Shown: piece after piece, positions 12,421 through 21,790 of the stretch | Position numbering within the stretch: the first letter of the stretch is position 1 | Layout of the letters: the number at the start of each line of letters is the position of its first letter | Source of the DNA: Hetaerina americana | Taxonomy: Eukaryota > Arthropoda > Insecta > Odonata > Calopterygidae | Reading direction: 5' to 3' | Assembly (NCBI GenBank): GCA_022747635.1 | Contig: JAKTNV010000067.1 | Location: 1,532,501-1,596,500 of the forward strand | Length of the DNA: 64,000 nt | Notes under the pieces: generated by a model | Database searches by the model: none | Seen by the model: only the letters and a program-made list of their open reading frames with translations | Told to the model about the DNA's origin: nothing | Made by a program: the position numbers and the translations under genes

Positions 12421-12725
12421 TCCCCAAAGACAAAATAAGACTAGCGTTCTATAACAAACAGTGCATGAGGAATTTTATTTCTCATACCAAAGACAGAATT
12501 CCTGCAAGTGAGAAAAGTGGCGTGTGTAAATTAAACTGTCAATGTGGAGCAGGATACATAGGCCAGACTGGGAGAAAGTTTAAAGAAAGGATCAAAGAAC
12601 AACAATCGTGCGTCAAAAATAAGGACTCGGCGTCTCCCTTTGCCAAACATCTGCTGGACGAGAATCATCCGAGTGATTTTGTGCCAGAGTTCCTACACAT
12701 TGAGAAGAAAGGACAAACGCACTAG
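12421..12725 (+). pseudogene. Penelope GIY-YIG endonuclease remnant
   Basis: The frame from before 12465 to 12725 contains SGVCKLNCQCG followed by GYIGQTGRKF and a basic helix (KERIKEQ), then FAKHLLDENH. This is the GIY-YIG fold of Penelope-like retroelements, which nicks target DNA for insertion; the first motif has decayed (GVC for GVY). The expected linker to the element's C-terminus is lost at the stop at 12725. No reverse transcriptase remains upstream. Confidence 0.78.
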
Positions 12726-13115
12726 AGAAATATGAAATTTTGAAATGTGTTAAAAATAAGGTTAACGAAATTTTGTACCCTTCCCACTCCCCCCTTCTTG
12801 ACTCTCCTTCCTTCCACACCTAAAGACACTTCACCTCCCCTACCGGCTCTTAATACAGCGTTTTTACGTATATTCGGGATTTCCCCTCTCCCTCCTGACC
12901 CACGCGTCCCCTTCACTACCTCCCCCTTCCTGAGATTACGCAGTTCCTAATCCTTTCCTTTCTTCTAGTCCCTATGCTCTCAGCCCCCTTAACCACCTCC
13001 GGGCCAACCTCCCCCCCCTGGGGTTTCCCCTCTTCCACCCCATAACCCTCACCTCAGACCGTGGAGTTGTCTCTCTCTTCTCCCCCCCCTTGTTTCCCCC
13101 TACATTTTGTGTGAC

Positions 13116-13180
13116 TATATATTCTCTGTCTTCTCTACAAAATGTACCTGATGATGACGTGCCACGTCGAAACCTAGGTC
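13116..13180 (+). promoter_or_regulatory. TATA-like box and hammerhead-ribozyme-like motif (PLE-C)
   Basis: TATATATT at 13116-13123 lies 24 bp upstream of CTGATGA (13148-13154). A short self-complementary stem (GACG/CGTC) follows, then GAAAC (13169-13173), CTAG and GTC (13178-13180). The order CTGANGA / stem II / GAAA-C-N4-GUH is that of hammerhead ribozymes with a very short stem III. A short stem I (G-C, U-A next to the core) can also form. Activity is inferred, not shown. Confidence 0.5.
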
Positions 13181-13230
13181 GTCCGTCTAATAAATCTCTG
13201 TGGAATTACAAAGTTTCTCTTTTCATTATG

Positions 13231-14370
13231 TAGATGTGAAATTGCATTTTTGCTAATGCCGTGCTCATAATTTAAATTATTTGACTCAGCTTTCATTTTC
13301 CACGGAAGCTAATGAAAATGGAACGGTAACATAAATTTCAATTTTATCGAATAAAATGGTTCTCGTAATTTGCTCATGTAAGTGATTCCTTTCGAGTTTT
13401 TGCACAAACGGGTATCAATTATTATTTCATATCAGTTCATGTTTTGTTTAGCTTGAATATGTGTATGAAAAACAGCCTGTGACTCGCAAACTTTATTACC
13501 TCTTCTGATGCAGAGGAAGATCATAACCACTTACTAACACTTTTCATCTTAATTTTTCCATAATCAACTCCCTTATGCAATATTGATGTCCATATTCAGC
13601 TAAATACGCTAAGATTAAATCGCATATGGCCTCTTCAGAGCGACCTCTTCCTTGGCCTTAACATGTTGATTAATGTGATTGCTCCCGAGAATGTTTAGCG
13701 TGGATGGGTGGATTTCTATATTTATTACGCTAGTAAAAGGTCAGCTCTTTGGCGTTTTCCCTTGTGGCCCTTAGCACAATATAAATGTATGAATGTGTTA
13801 ACGAGAGAATCGAAGTGCTATTCCTTATATAATTTACTGTTATCTGCATAGAATTTAAGGTTGCGTCTTAAGCAGTGTTTTCCGCTATATTGGGATAACG
13901 CATTTCGATTCACAGTCATTCTAACGCATTTAAAAATTAAATATAGGCCGATAGACGGAAGGCTATAACCTCCTCATTTTGTTCCTATTAAAGGGTACCA
14001 AATATAATTTTAAAATCATTTACGCCGTCGTCTTTTTCCACGTTGCACGGTGGACTAATTTTACGAACGATTATGCCTGTTAGAATTTATGGAGGCAATG
14101 AGTTATGACTTATTCACTACCAGATGCAGAGGATGGAATCTTCAGGAGCCCCATGCTTTGAGTGAGAGAGAGTCGATATTAATTGCATTTGCCTTGTGGA
14201 GCATATATTACCATTTTGGCTGAATAGCCACCGTTCTCCTATTAGTTTGAAATTGTATTATGATTTTTTAACCACTTTTCATGAACATTATCGTGTGAAC
14301 AACATTGATTGAAGCGAAGCATGAGAGAGGAGTCGAGAATACAATATCGTGTTTTGGTGTGTGTGTACGT
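13231..14370. other. Unannotated AT-rich DNA
   Basis: No recognisable coding family, RNA gene or repeat boundary before the mariner terminal repeat. Confidence 0.35.
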
Positions 14371-14371
14371 G

Positions 14372-15682
14372 CGAGGTGTGTTCGAAAAGTAAGATGACTT
14401 TATATGTTTATGTAAAAATATTTATTTATTCTTCAATATTCAAGTTTTCCCCTTCAAAGTAATCCTCCCAGATATATTACACTTGTGCCAACGCTTTTTC
14501 CAAACCTCGAAACAATTCTGATATGCACTTTTTGGCATAGATTTAACTCTTCCAGCGACGCAGTCTATATCTCCTCAATCGTTGCAAATCTCAATCCTTT
14601 CATAAGTCTCATCAGTGTTGGGAACAGGACAAAGCCGCAGGGGGGCAAACTTGGAGAATATGGTGGCTGAGGCATGATTGTGGTGTTGTTTTTGGCCGAA
14701 AAATCTCTCACAAGCAACGATGAGTGACCAGGTGCATTATCGTGCAAAGGCCGTCAATTGTTTTTACAAAATTCCGGATGTTTTTTCTCGTATTGCTTCT
14801 CGTGAACGGCGCAAATTTCAAGATAATAATCCTTATTCACCGAACAACCTTGTGGTAAGAACTACTGAAGCACTACGTCACGGTAATCGAAGAAAACACT
14901 GAGCAAAACCTTGGCATTTGATCGAACTTGGCGTGCTTTTTTCGGTCTTGAGTCTCCTGGTTTCTTCCATTGGGACGATTGGGCTTTGGTGTCGACGTAA
15001 TAACCATATACCCATAATTCGTCGCAAGTTATGATCATTTTGAGCAAATCAGGACCATTGACGTCATTCAACAGCTCTTGAGCCATGCTCATGCGACGGT
15101 TCTACTGGTCAAAATTAAGCAGTTTCGGAACGAATTTCACTGATACACGTCTCATGCTCAAAACATCCAGAACACATTGAATGGCACGAGCCAACTGATA
15201 TGCCGACATCCTCAGCAACTTCTCTAACAGTGATTTGACGATTTTCAAAAGAATTTTCTTCGCTGCTTCAACGTTTTGATCTGTTGTTGGCGTGCTGGGG
15301 CGATATCCGGAGCGAGGTTCGTCATTGGCATCTCCTCGGCCGTCTTGCAAGAGCTTGTAGAACTTAAAATCATTTTTTTTACTTAGAGCAGACTCCCCGT
15401 ATGCCACTGTCAACATTTCAAGTGTTTTGGAGGACTTAATTCCATTTTTTACACAAAATTTGATGCAAATTCTTTGATCAATTTTTTATAGCGGAAAATC
15501 GATGACCACACCTAAACACGTCAAACATTTGCATCTGTCAATTAAAAACGAATTATGCTATATCGTTGAAACTGTATAAAAATTTTTGGAACATGTGTAC
15601 CAACACAACAAAAAAATCAACAATCGAATGCATGTTCCTCGCAAAATTTGAAAAATCACCTTATCTTTTTGAATACACTTCG
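14372..15682 (-). mobile_element. Decayed mariner transposon (family 2)
   Basis: A 1.3-kb element bounded by diverged terminal inverted repeats: 14372-14400 (starts CGAGGTGTGTTCGAAAAG) and 15654-15682 (complement starts CGAAGTGTATTCAAAAAG). TA follows the right end; the left TA is not preserved, which may be mutation. The length fits mariner. Confidence 0.82.
14565..15416 (-). pseudogene. Mariner transposase pseudogene (family 2)
   Basis: Transposase remnants occur in order on the minus strand. The N-terminal DNA-binding helices are at 15102-15416 (MRRVSVKFVPKLLNFDQ near the end). The first catalytic block is at 14862-15092, where ITCDELWVYG replaces the usual GDE-W motif. The second block is at 14565-14747 (HDNAPGHSSLLV). 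The third catalytic Asp is lost: the usual SPDLAP-D motif reads SPSLPPCG. Frames are broken between blocks. Dead copy; relatives are widespread in arthropods. Confidence 0.85.
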
Positions 15683-15713
15683 TATATTCAGGCAACGGCT
15701 TCACGCACATTTT

Positions 15714-17054
15714 CATCTACATCTACAGCTACTTAATACCCCGCAAGCCGCCGCAAGGGCGTGTGGCGGGCGGTGTTAGGACACCACCCGTAATTTAGAA
15801 AAGAAAAAGAAAAAAAAAACATGGCATACATTCATGCATGAACACTTACACCCCACACACATGCAAACACTCAATCTACATCTTACATACACATGCACCT
15901 GAAAGTATACCTAACAGCTTTGCAGTGTTTAACTTTGCTCCGACTGGTAAATTCAATGTTTTCAATATTTCTAAAGTGACTTCGGTTTCTTACTATTATG
16001 GTTTCTAATTGTTCGGGGAAAGAATGAGTATTTGTAATATCTATCTGTCCTGGAATCTATCTCCCTTAGTTTATCTTTGTGGTCTGATCTACCTAAGTAG
16101 TGTGGGGCCATTATAATTCCTTCAGTGTCATAGTTAAACTCGTTTGTTCTGAACCTTTCTAAAAGTCTAAGCCTCGCTTGTTCTCTCCGCACTTCAAGTG
16201 GTTCCCAGCCTAAATCCCCTAAGAGATGTGTCACACTTGTGTTCTTATCATAACAATTTTTAACGAATCTAGCGGATTTTCTCTGGACTTTATCTAATTC
16301 TTTTTGCCAAATTTTCTCCCACGGATCCCAAATACTTGCGGCATATTCCAAATGAGGTCTAACTAGAGCAAAATAACACCTCTCTTTAACTTTTTCATTA
16401 CATTTCCCCACCACCCGTTTTATGAAGCCAAGTTTCTTTAAAGCTGATCCTCATATTGTCCTGATAAGTGCTCCCCATGAAAGGCAAGGTGTTGGAGCAA
16501 CCCCCAAATATTTAACTTGATTTGCCGCAGTCAATACTGAACCCTCTATTTTGTAGTTTATGTCCTGTTCCTCGCTTCCTTTATTCCAAAATTTCAAAAC
16601 TGCACATTTATCTATATTAAGTGTTAATCCCCATTTATTGCACCATTCCGAGATATTGTCTAAGTCTCTAGAGAGTAGCTCGCGATCTAGTTCAGCTAGC
16701 CTCCTTATTTCCTTGTATACCACCGTGTCGTCAGCAAATAACCTCAGATTGCTACCAACGTGTTAGCTTAAGTCATTAATGTATATCAAGAACAGAAGAG
16801 GCGCTATTACACTTCCCTGGGGGACACCCGAAGTTACATCTCTCTCCGTTGAGCACAACCCATCAATGACTACTATTTGTTTGCGGTTTGACAAGAAGTC
16901 TCTAATCCAATTAATTATTTTCTCATTGATCCCATAGTATTTAAGTTTATGTAACAATTTATTGTGTGGGACTTCTTCTATCGATTTTAGAAAAACAATA
17001 TGTAAAAACGGGGCAATGTCTTCAGCTAATTCCTTTAATATTCTAGCAGGTATT
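15714..17054 (-). mobile_element. CR1-like fragment, copy 4 (5'-truncated, internally deleted)
   Basis: 3' UTR, TGTAGA-type 3' end and ORF2 C-terminal half of the CR1 family. Its RT box is FADD (16727-16732), unlike copies 1 and 2. About 310 bp present in copy 1 (4037-4350) are missing at about 16975, joined through a short CTT microhomology. Stops and frameshifts occur at about 16450 and 16760. It abuts a truncated mariner at 17055. Confidence 0.87.
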
Positions 17055-17525
17055 TATTTTCATTATCGCAAGATCCTCTGTTACAATGGTGTGGACGGTT
17101 CCGACTAAAAGGTGGGTCTCCTCACTGAAATGGGCGACGGTTAATAGCCTGTCAGCGTCCAAAACATTTTTCACATTGGCCACCTGCGCATCGGTTCGAG
17201 CAGTCGTCGGGCGTCCGACGCGGTGCTCGTCTTCAACGAGCTCCCGGCCTTCCTCAAACATTTTGTGCCACTCAAAAACTCACGTGCGGCTTAAGGCATC
17301 ATCCCCATAAGCCTGTTTAATGAGTTCAAGGGTCTCCAACGCGGATTTCCCGAGTTTAACGCAAAACTTCGACGATGCGCTACATGCTGGCGCGACGACA
17401 TCACAAGCTACCACACGACACCTAAACCCATCTCCTGTCTTAACACATGCCCGGAGGAGACTGAAATAAAGTGCGCCTGAGTGATGGGGGGACCCCTCTA
17501 CCGAGCCCACAGGTCGGACCCCCAT
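17055..17525 (-). pseudogene. Truncated mariner transposase (N-terminal part)
   Basis: The minus-strand frame 17525-17283 encodes FCVKLGKSALETLELIKQ and AYGDDALSRT. An in-frame TGA (17280-17282) follows, then VFEWHK..FEEGRELVEDEHR-VGRPTTARTD to about 17055. This is the helix-turn-helix DNA-binding half of a mariner transposase, closest to the copy at 27103-28149. The catalytic half is missing where the CR1 fragment begins. Inactive. Confidence 0.83.
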
Positions 17526-17567
17526 CCAAACAAGTCACGTTACTTGTTGTACGGAACCTGTATAATC

Positions 17568-17622
17568 CATAAACACAGTAATCAACCCGAAGGTCGGTTT
17601 GGTAGGCGATAATAGAGCTCGA
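17568..17622. repeat. 55-bp repeat unit, copy 2
   Basis: Second copy of the block at 2696-2750 (starts CCATAAACACAGTAATCAAC). It lies between the mariner remnant and the 3' truncation of an RTE copy. Confidence 0.5.
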
Positions 17623-19392
17623 AGTGCTTTACTATACACTTATTCTATATATTCCTTCCATCTCCTTTGGATCTTTCCTGTGTTAACTATTACCTTACCC
17701 GCCTTATCTCTAACTGTTAGCATAGGTCTAATTTTCTTACTTCCCGATAAAGATTTAACTTTACTGTACAGCACACCAATTTCACCCTTCCTTGCATACT
17801 TTCCATATCCTCGCACTGCGTCTTCTACCATGCTTCTTTTGCTTTATTTGTCGCCCGCCTAAATTTATCGTTTAACTCTTTGTACTTCATTTTGCCTAAC
17901 TCTGTATTTACATTCTTCCATTTCTCCGCTCATCCATCTTCATCCATCAATCATCTCATCCGTGATCCATGGTTCCTTAGTCCTTTTAGCGTTAACGGTT
18001 CCAATAGTGTCTTTTGCGGCTTTCGATAACCCTTTCTTGATCCTTTCCCATTTTTCTTCGATAGTGCTAAGCTCTTTACCATCCTCCATGATTTTCTCTA
18101 CCGCCTGTTTGTATTCCTTCCTATTCAAACCATTAATGCTTCTACATTCCATTTTCTGACTCGCCGCCCCTGCCTTATCTTTTTGAAACGGACGCTACAC
18201 TTCATAACAACTATATTGTGGTCAGAGTCCGCATCCGCTCCCGGGAAGCTGTGCGAATTTATCACACTGTTCCTAAACCTGTGTCTAACCAGGATATAAT
18301 CTAGCTGGTACCTTTCTGAGTCACCTGGCATTGTCCATGTATACCTGCGTCTCTTGTGGTGTCTAAACCAAGTGTTGGTGATGACTAACCCCTGTCTCCT
18401 TCAGAACTCAACTGCTTTCTCCCCGCGGTCATCCTTCGTGCCTAAACCGTAGTCCCCGACCTCGCCACCATCTCTTCCTTCGCCTACCGTCGCATTCCAA
18501 TCCCCCATCACTATCAAATATTTCCCTGGAGGAACACACGCGATTATGTCCTCTAACTGGTCGTATATCCTATCGACTTCTTCTTCCTTATGGTTGCTTG
18601 GTGGCATGTATACCTGAATAATAACCAAGTTCGTCGGTTCTGCTTTTATCTCTACTAGTAATAATCAATGTGTTACCGACTCAATGTTGACTACGCTTCT
18701 TCCTACCTCTTTATTTAATACTACGGCAACCCCTCGTTGGCTCTCGTCCCCTTCGCTGTATATTATTCTATAATTATCACTCCAGTAATCCCCGCTTTCC
18801 TTCCATCTCACCTCGCATAGACCTAAAATATCTATATTTCCCCTTTCCATCTCTCGCTTAATATTCTCGAGTTACCCTGTCCTCAGCATTGTCCTAACAT
18901 TCCACGTTCCTATTCTAACTTATTTGTTCTTCTTCTCCTGCGTCTTCTGTCCTGCAACTGCTGGTTTTCCCTTGCAAAGGTTCCGTGGGATGACGACCGC
19001 GGAAGCCTTGCCACCCCCGCTGCCGGGCACGACACATGGCCGATTGGGCCGAGCTCCGCAGTTGCCAGGACTCAAAATATCTGTATAGTCCATCATTTAA
19101 ATCTTGGGAATGATAATTGAGGTGGTTTCCCGTTTCCTTCCTCAATAGTGTTTTTAACGTGACACCATCACTTACTAGCCGTCCCTCTGGGGTCAGACGC
19201 CATTGCAGCCGTCTCACTGAGGAACAGACGCTGCGTGGACTACCTTTCGTCTGACTTCTAACCTTCGACCTATCTGGCACGGATGAACCTACCAGGAGCA
19301 ATTATTACTATATTACTCCCGCCAGCACAGCTTTAGGCGGTGATCGGAACGCGCAAGCCCCCCCTCCACGTCAAGGTTGTAGTCAAAGGGAG
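17618..19392 (-). mobile_element. RTE-like non-LTR retrotransposon, copy R-1 (3'-truncated)
   Basis: Minus-strand copy with the conserved 5' leader (about 18900-19392), the endonuclease region and the start of the linker to RT. It ends near 17618 before the RT, so loss is at the 3' side, unusual for simple target-primed insertion; later deletion is likely. The 5' edge abuts a short (TA)n (19396-19410), as in the other two RTE copies. Confidence 0.85.
17640..18890 (-). pseudogene. RTE-type APE endonuclease pseudogene (R-1)
   Basis: Broken frames give, in order, GNIDILGLCEVRWKESGDYW (18665-18850), VIIQVYMPPSNHKEEEVD and LIVMGDWNATVGEGRDG (18401-18628), then YQLDYILVRHRF with ADSDHNIVVMKC (18125-18331). 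Linker peptides follow at 17940-18152 and 17640-17831. These are the E, GDWN and SDH motifs of the apurinic-type endonuclease that nicks target DNA; such proteins are often annotated as 'craniofacial development protein 2-like'. Several frameshifts and stops make it inactive. Confidence 0.85.
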
Positions 19393-19560
19393 GGATATAT
19401 ATATATATACACATTCAAACACGAAATCCCGCCAAACGGCGAATATATACTCATATATACAGAAACATATATAAGGAAAAGGGATAGGAACACGTATAAA
19501 GGACGAACACAATAGAGGTGGGGAAGGCGGAATCGAACGGATCACAAGAGTAAAAATATT

Positions 19561-19635
19561 TCCTCAACCGGGACTCGAACACCGGATCTTTCCACTTGCC
19601 GGGCGGATGCTCTTAACCACTTGAGCTATCGAGGA
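19561..19635 (-). other. tRNA-like core of SINE-1a
   Basis: The minus strand folds as a tRNA-like 75-mer: acceptor TCCTCGA/TTGAGGA, D arm TAGCTCAAGTGGTTAAGAGC, anticodon stem TCCGC/GTGGA with loop CCGGCAA, and box B GTTCGAGTCCC. Loop position 33 is C rather than T, and it sits inside a repeated element. I call it a SINE head, not a working tRNA gene. Confidence 0.6.
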
Positions 19636-20011
19636 TATGTAATTTACCCTGAGATCCGTGGGTCTTATATGTCGCCAAGCGCCCCGATTCTTTAGCCAAG
19701 AGATGGCGTCAGGGGGCTGTTTCACCCACCAAAGGAGAAATAGACAATACACAAGAGGAAAAGAGTGTGGTTTAGAATTCATACAACATCATACAGGAAA
19801 GGAACAGTGCGTTTCGTGGCACGCATAGCCAGAAGAAAGATATGAGCCACATTGGCCAAATACACATTCAAACACGTAATCCCGCCAATCTGCGAATAAA
19901 TACTCATATACAGAAACAGATATAAGGAAAAGGGATAGGAATACACATAAAGGACGAACACAATAGAGGTGGGGAAGGCGGAATCGAACGGATCACAAGA
20001 GTAAAAATATT

Positions 20012-20086
20012 TCCTTGGCCGGGACTCGAACCTCGGAACTTTCCACTTGCCGGGCGGATGCTCTTAACCACTTGAGCTATCGAGGA
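20012..20086 (-). other. tRNA-like core of SINE-1b
   Basis: Second copy of the same tRNA-like core, differing from SINE-1a in the T arm (reads CCGAGGTTCGAGTCCCGG) and the 3' acceptor strand. The same CCGGCAA loop is kept. Confidence 0.6.
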
Positions 20087-20112
20087 AACGTAATTTACCC
20101 TGAGATCCGTGG

Positions 20113-20405
20113 GTCTAATATGTCGCCAAGCGCCCCGATTCTTTAGCCAAGAGATGGCGTCAGGGGGCTGTTTCACCCACCAAAGGAGAAATAGACAATA
20201 CACAAGAGGAAAAAAGTGTGGTTTAGAATTCATACAACATCATACAGGAAAGGAACAGTGCGTTTCGTGGCACGCATGATGTTGTATGAATTCTAAACCA
20301 CTGTCTTTTCCTCTTGTGTATTGTCTATTTCTCCTTTGGTGGGTGAAACAGCCCCCTGACGCCATCTCTTGGCTAAAGAATCGGGGCGCTTGGCGACATA
20401 TTAGA
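20113..20405. repeat. Foldback at the end of SINE-1b
   Basis: The arm 20113-20243 is the near-perfect reverse complement of 20276-20405, with a 32-bp spacer. The inner edge is a perfect 18-bp match, GAATTCATACAACATCAT against its complement. The sequence is the 5' flank of the SINE unit in both orientations. Confidence 0.85.
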
Positions 20406-20689
20406 TAATGCATAAACTATACCCTCACAAAATTTTACTTAGACTTACGTATGCGAAATTATTGTCTTTAACAGAACGGTGGATAAATTTATCGCCATAA
20501 AATAAGCGGATACTTAGTTACGTTTGAAACTATTGCATTCAAACGTGAGCACGCATTCTCTACTTAGATATTCTCGCAGACGAAAGCGAGCGAGTTTTTT
20601 CTCGTTAATTCACAAAAATAGTATATTTTAAAAATTTTATTTTATAAATGGATGGTTTGTTTGTGGTCCATTTGCGGTGAAATAAGATG

Positions 20690-21790
20690 AAATTTCGGGC
20701 GTCGAATTTTACCCCGCTCACTCTGCCGCCTCCTCCCCTCGTCCAAACCGCAAAACGGGGCAGCGGATTGCCAAGGCGTCCGTAGGTACTGAACATTACC
20801 GGTGCAGTTCTGTTTAAACTTTGAAGAAACGCAATTACGAGTGGTGGGCTCGCATTTGTCAATCCACTTCGAGACATTATCGCACCGGGCCCACCCCCGA
20901 GCAGTGGAAGGGAAGGATTATTTCTTCGAAAATAGCGATCAATCATTCTTGTGCTCCTACCACCAACACCTCACCCCCTCCTTTCCCCTCTCTCTTGACC
21001 ACGTCAACGTCTGTCCGTCTAAGTCAAATATCCTTCCTAGACTCGTTAGTGTAGTGCTATGCTCGAGCTTTTAAACAAACAATAACTGCGACTCTTCGTC
21101 CGGTGGAATGAAAGCGATTTTCTAGTCCGTTTTCGCTTTCGGGGGTGGAGTGTGGTCGAAGTCGGTAGAGGAAAAAAAGTCTTGTATTTTTTTAACCCTT
21201 CAAGGAACGCTTTTGTTTCCTTTTTCTAATATGCCCCCTCTCTCTCGGCCTCACATTTTCTGTGAGTCGCCAGTCCCAGCGACCCGTGAGCATGCGCAGA
21301 TGTGCCGTCGCGGAGTTCCAGGGGACCCGTCCACCCTTTTCGTCCTTCCCATCTTGTTCATTTTCTCCCTCTCCGAGCATCTCGGCTCTCCGTCTCCCTC
21401 CCGCTCGAAGAGGCCCGTTCCCCCGGCAGTCTCTCCCTCCCCCGCGGGGGCGTCGCGGTCGCCCCGATGGATTGCCTCCACTCGTAGGTCACCCCCGCGC
21501 GCAATTCATCAACTTGCCCTCCACCCTCGCCTCCACACGCACACGAGGATGGAGCGTCCCCCCTTCCCCTTCTCTCCCTCTCTTTCTCTCTCCCTCCCCT
21601 CTCCCCCCATACCTTTCCGGCCCACCCAAGATATTTTTCGAATCAGTGTCAAGCCCCTTCACTCACGCGTTAAAGGCTGGGCAAAAACCCCTCCGGGGTC
21701 CTCCGCTCCCCCTCCGCACACCCTCAAACAAAGCTCTCTCCCTCTTGTGTTTCGTTCCCGCATAATGGAGATGGATGGACGAACGTTATG
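20690..21790. other. GC/CpG-rich, pyrimidine-skewed island
   Basis: CpG-rich with C/T runs (21380-21460, 21560-21620). Long overlapping frames on both strands encode low-complexity Pro/Ser/Arg peptides and are compositional. Possible promoter of an unseen transcript. Confidence 0.45.

Larger units (their letters stand above)
12309..13230 (+). mobile_element. Penelope-like element fragment (PLE-C)
   Basis: The fragment is bounded by a perfect 19-bp inverted repeat, CATAATGAAAAGAGAAACT at 12309-12327 and its complement at 13212-13230. Inside are a GIY-YIG nuclease remnant, a C/T-rich tract (12780-13110), a TATA-like box and a hammerhead-like motif. Penelope-like elements often carry an inverted partial terminal repeat at the 5' end, which would explain the arrangement. 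The RT is absent, so this is a heavily truncated copy. Confidence 0.65.
19387..20276 (-). repeat. Two tandem tRNA-headed SINEs (SINE-1 a and b)
   Basis: Two minus-strand copies, about 19387-19852 and 19858-20276. Each has a (TA)n or A/T-rich tail side, a body matching 43900-44250 and 60950-61200, a tRNA-like core, and a flank of about 200 bp ending near GTGCGTTTCGTGGCACGCAT. The two copies are close to identical over most of their length. Confidence 0.75.

Noticed and set aside
19561..20086. tRNA genes
   Set aside because: The cloverleaf can be drawn, but position 33 is C, the core is repeated with a non-tRNA body, and copies sit in foldbacks. These are SINE heads.
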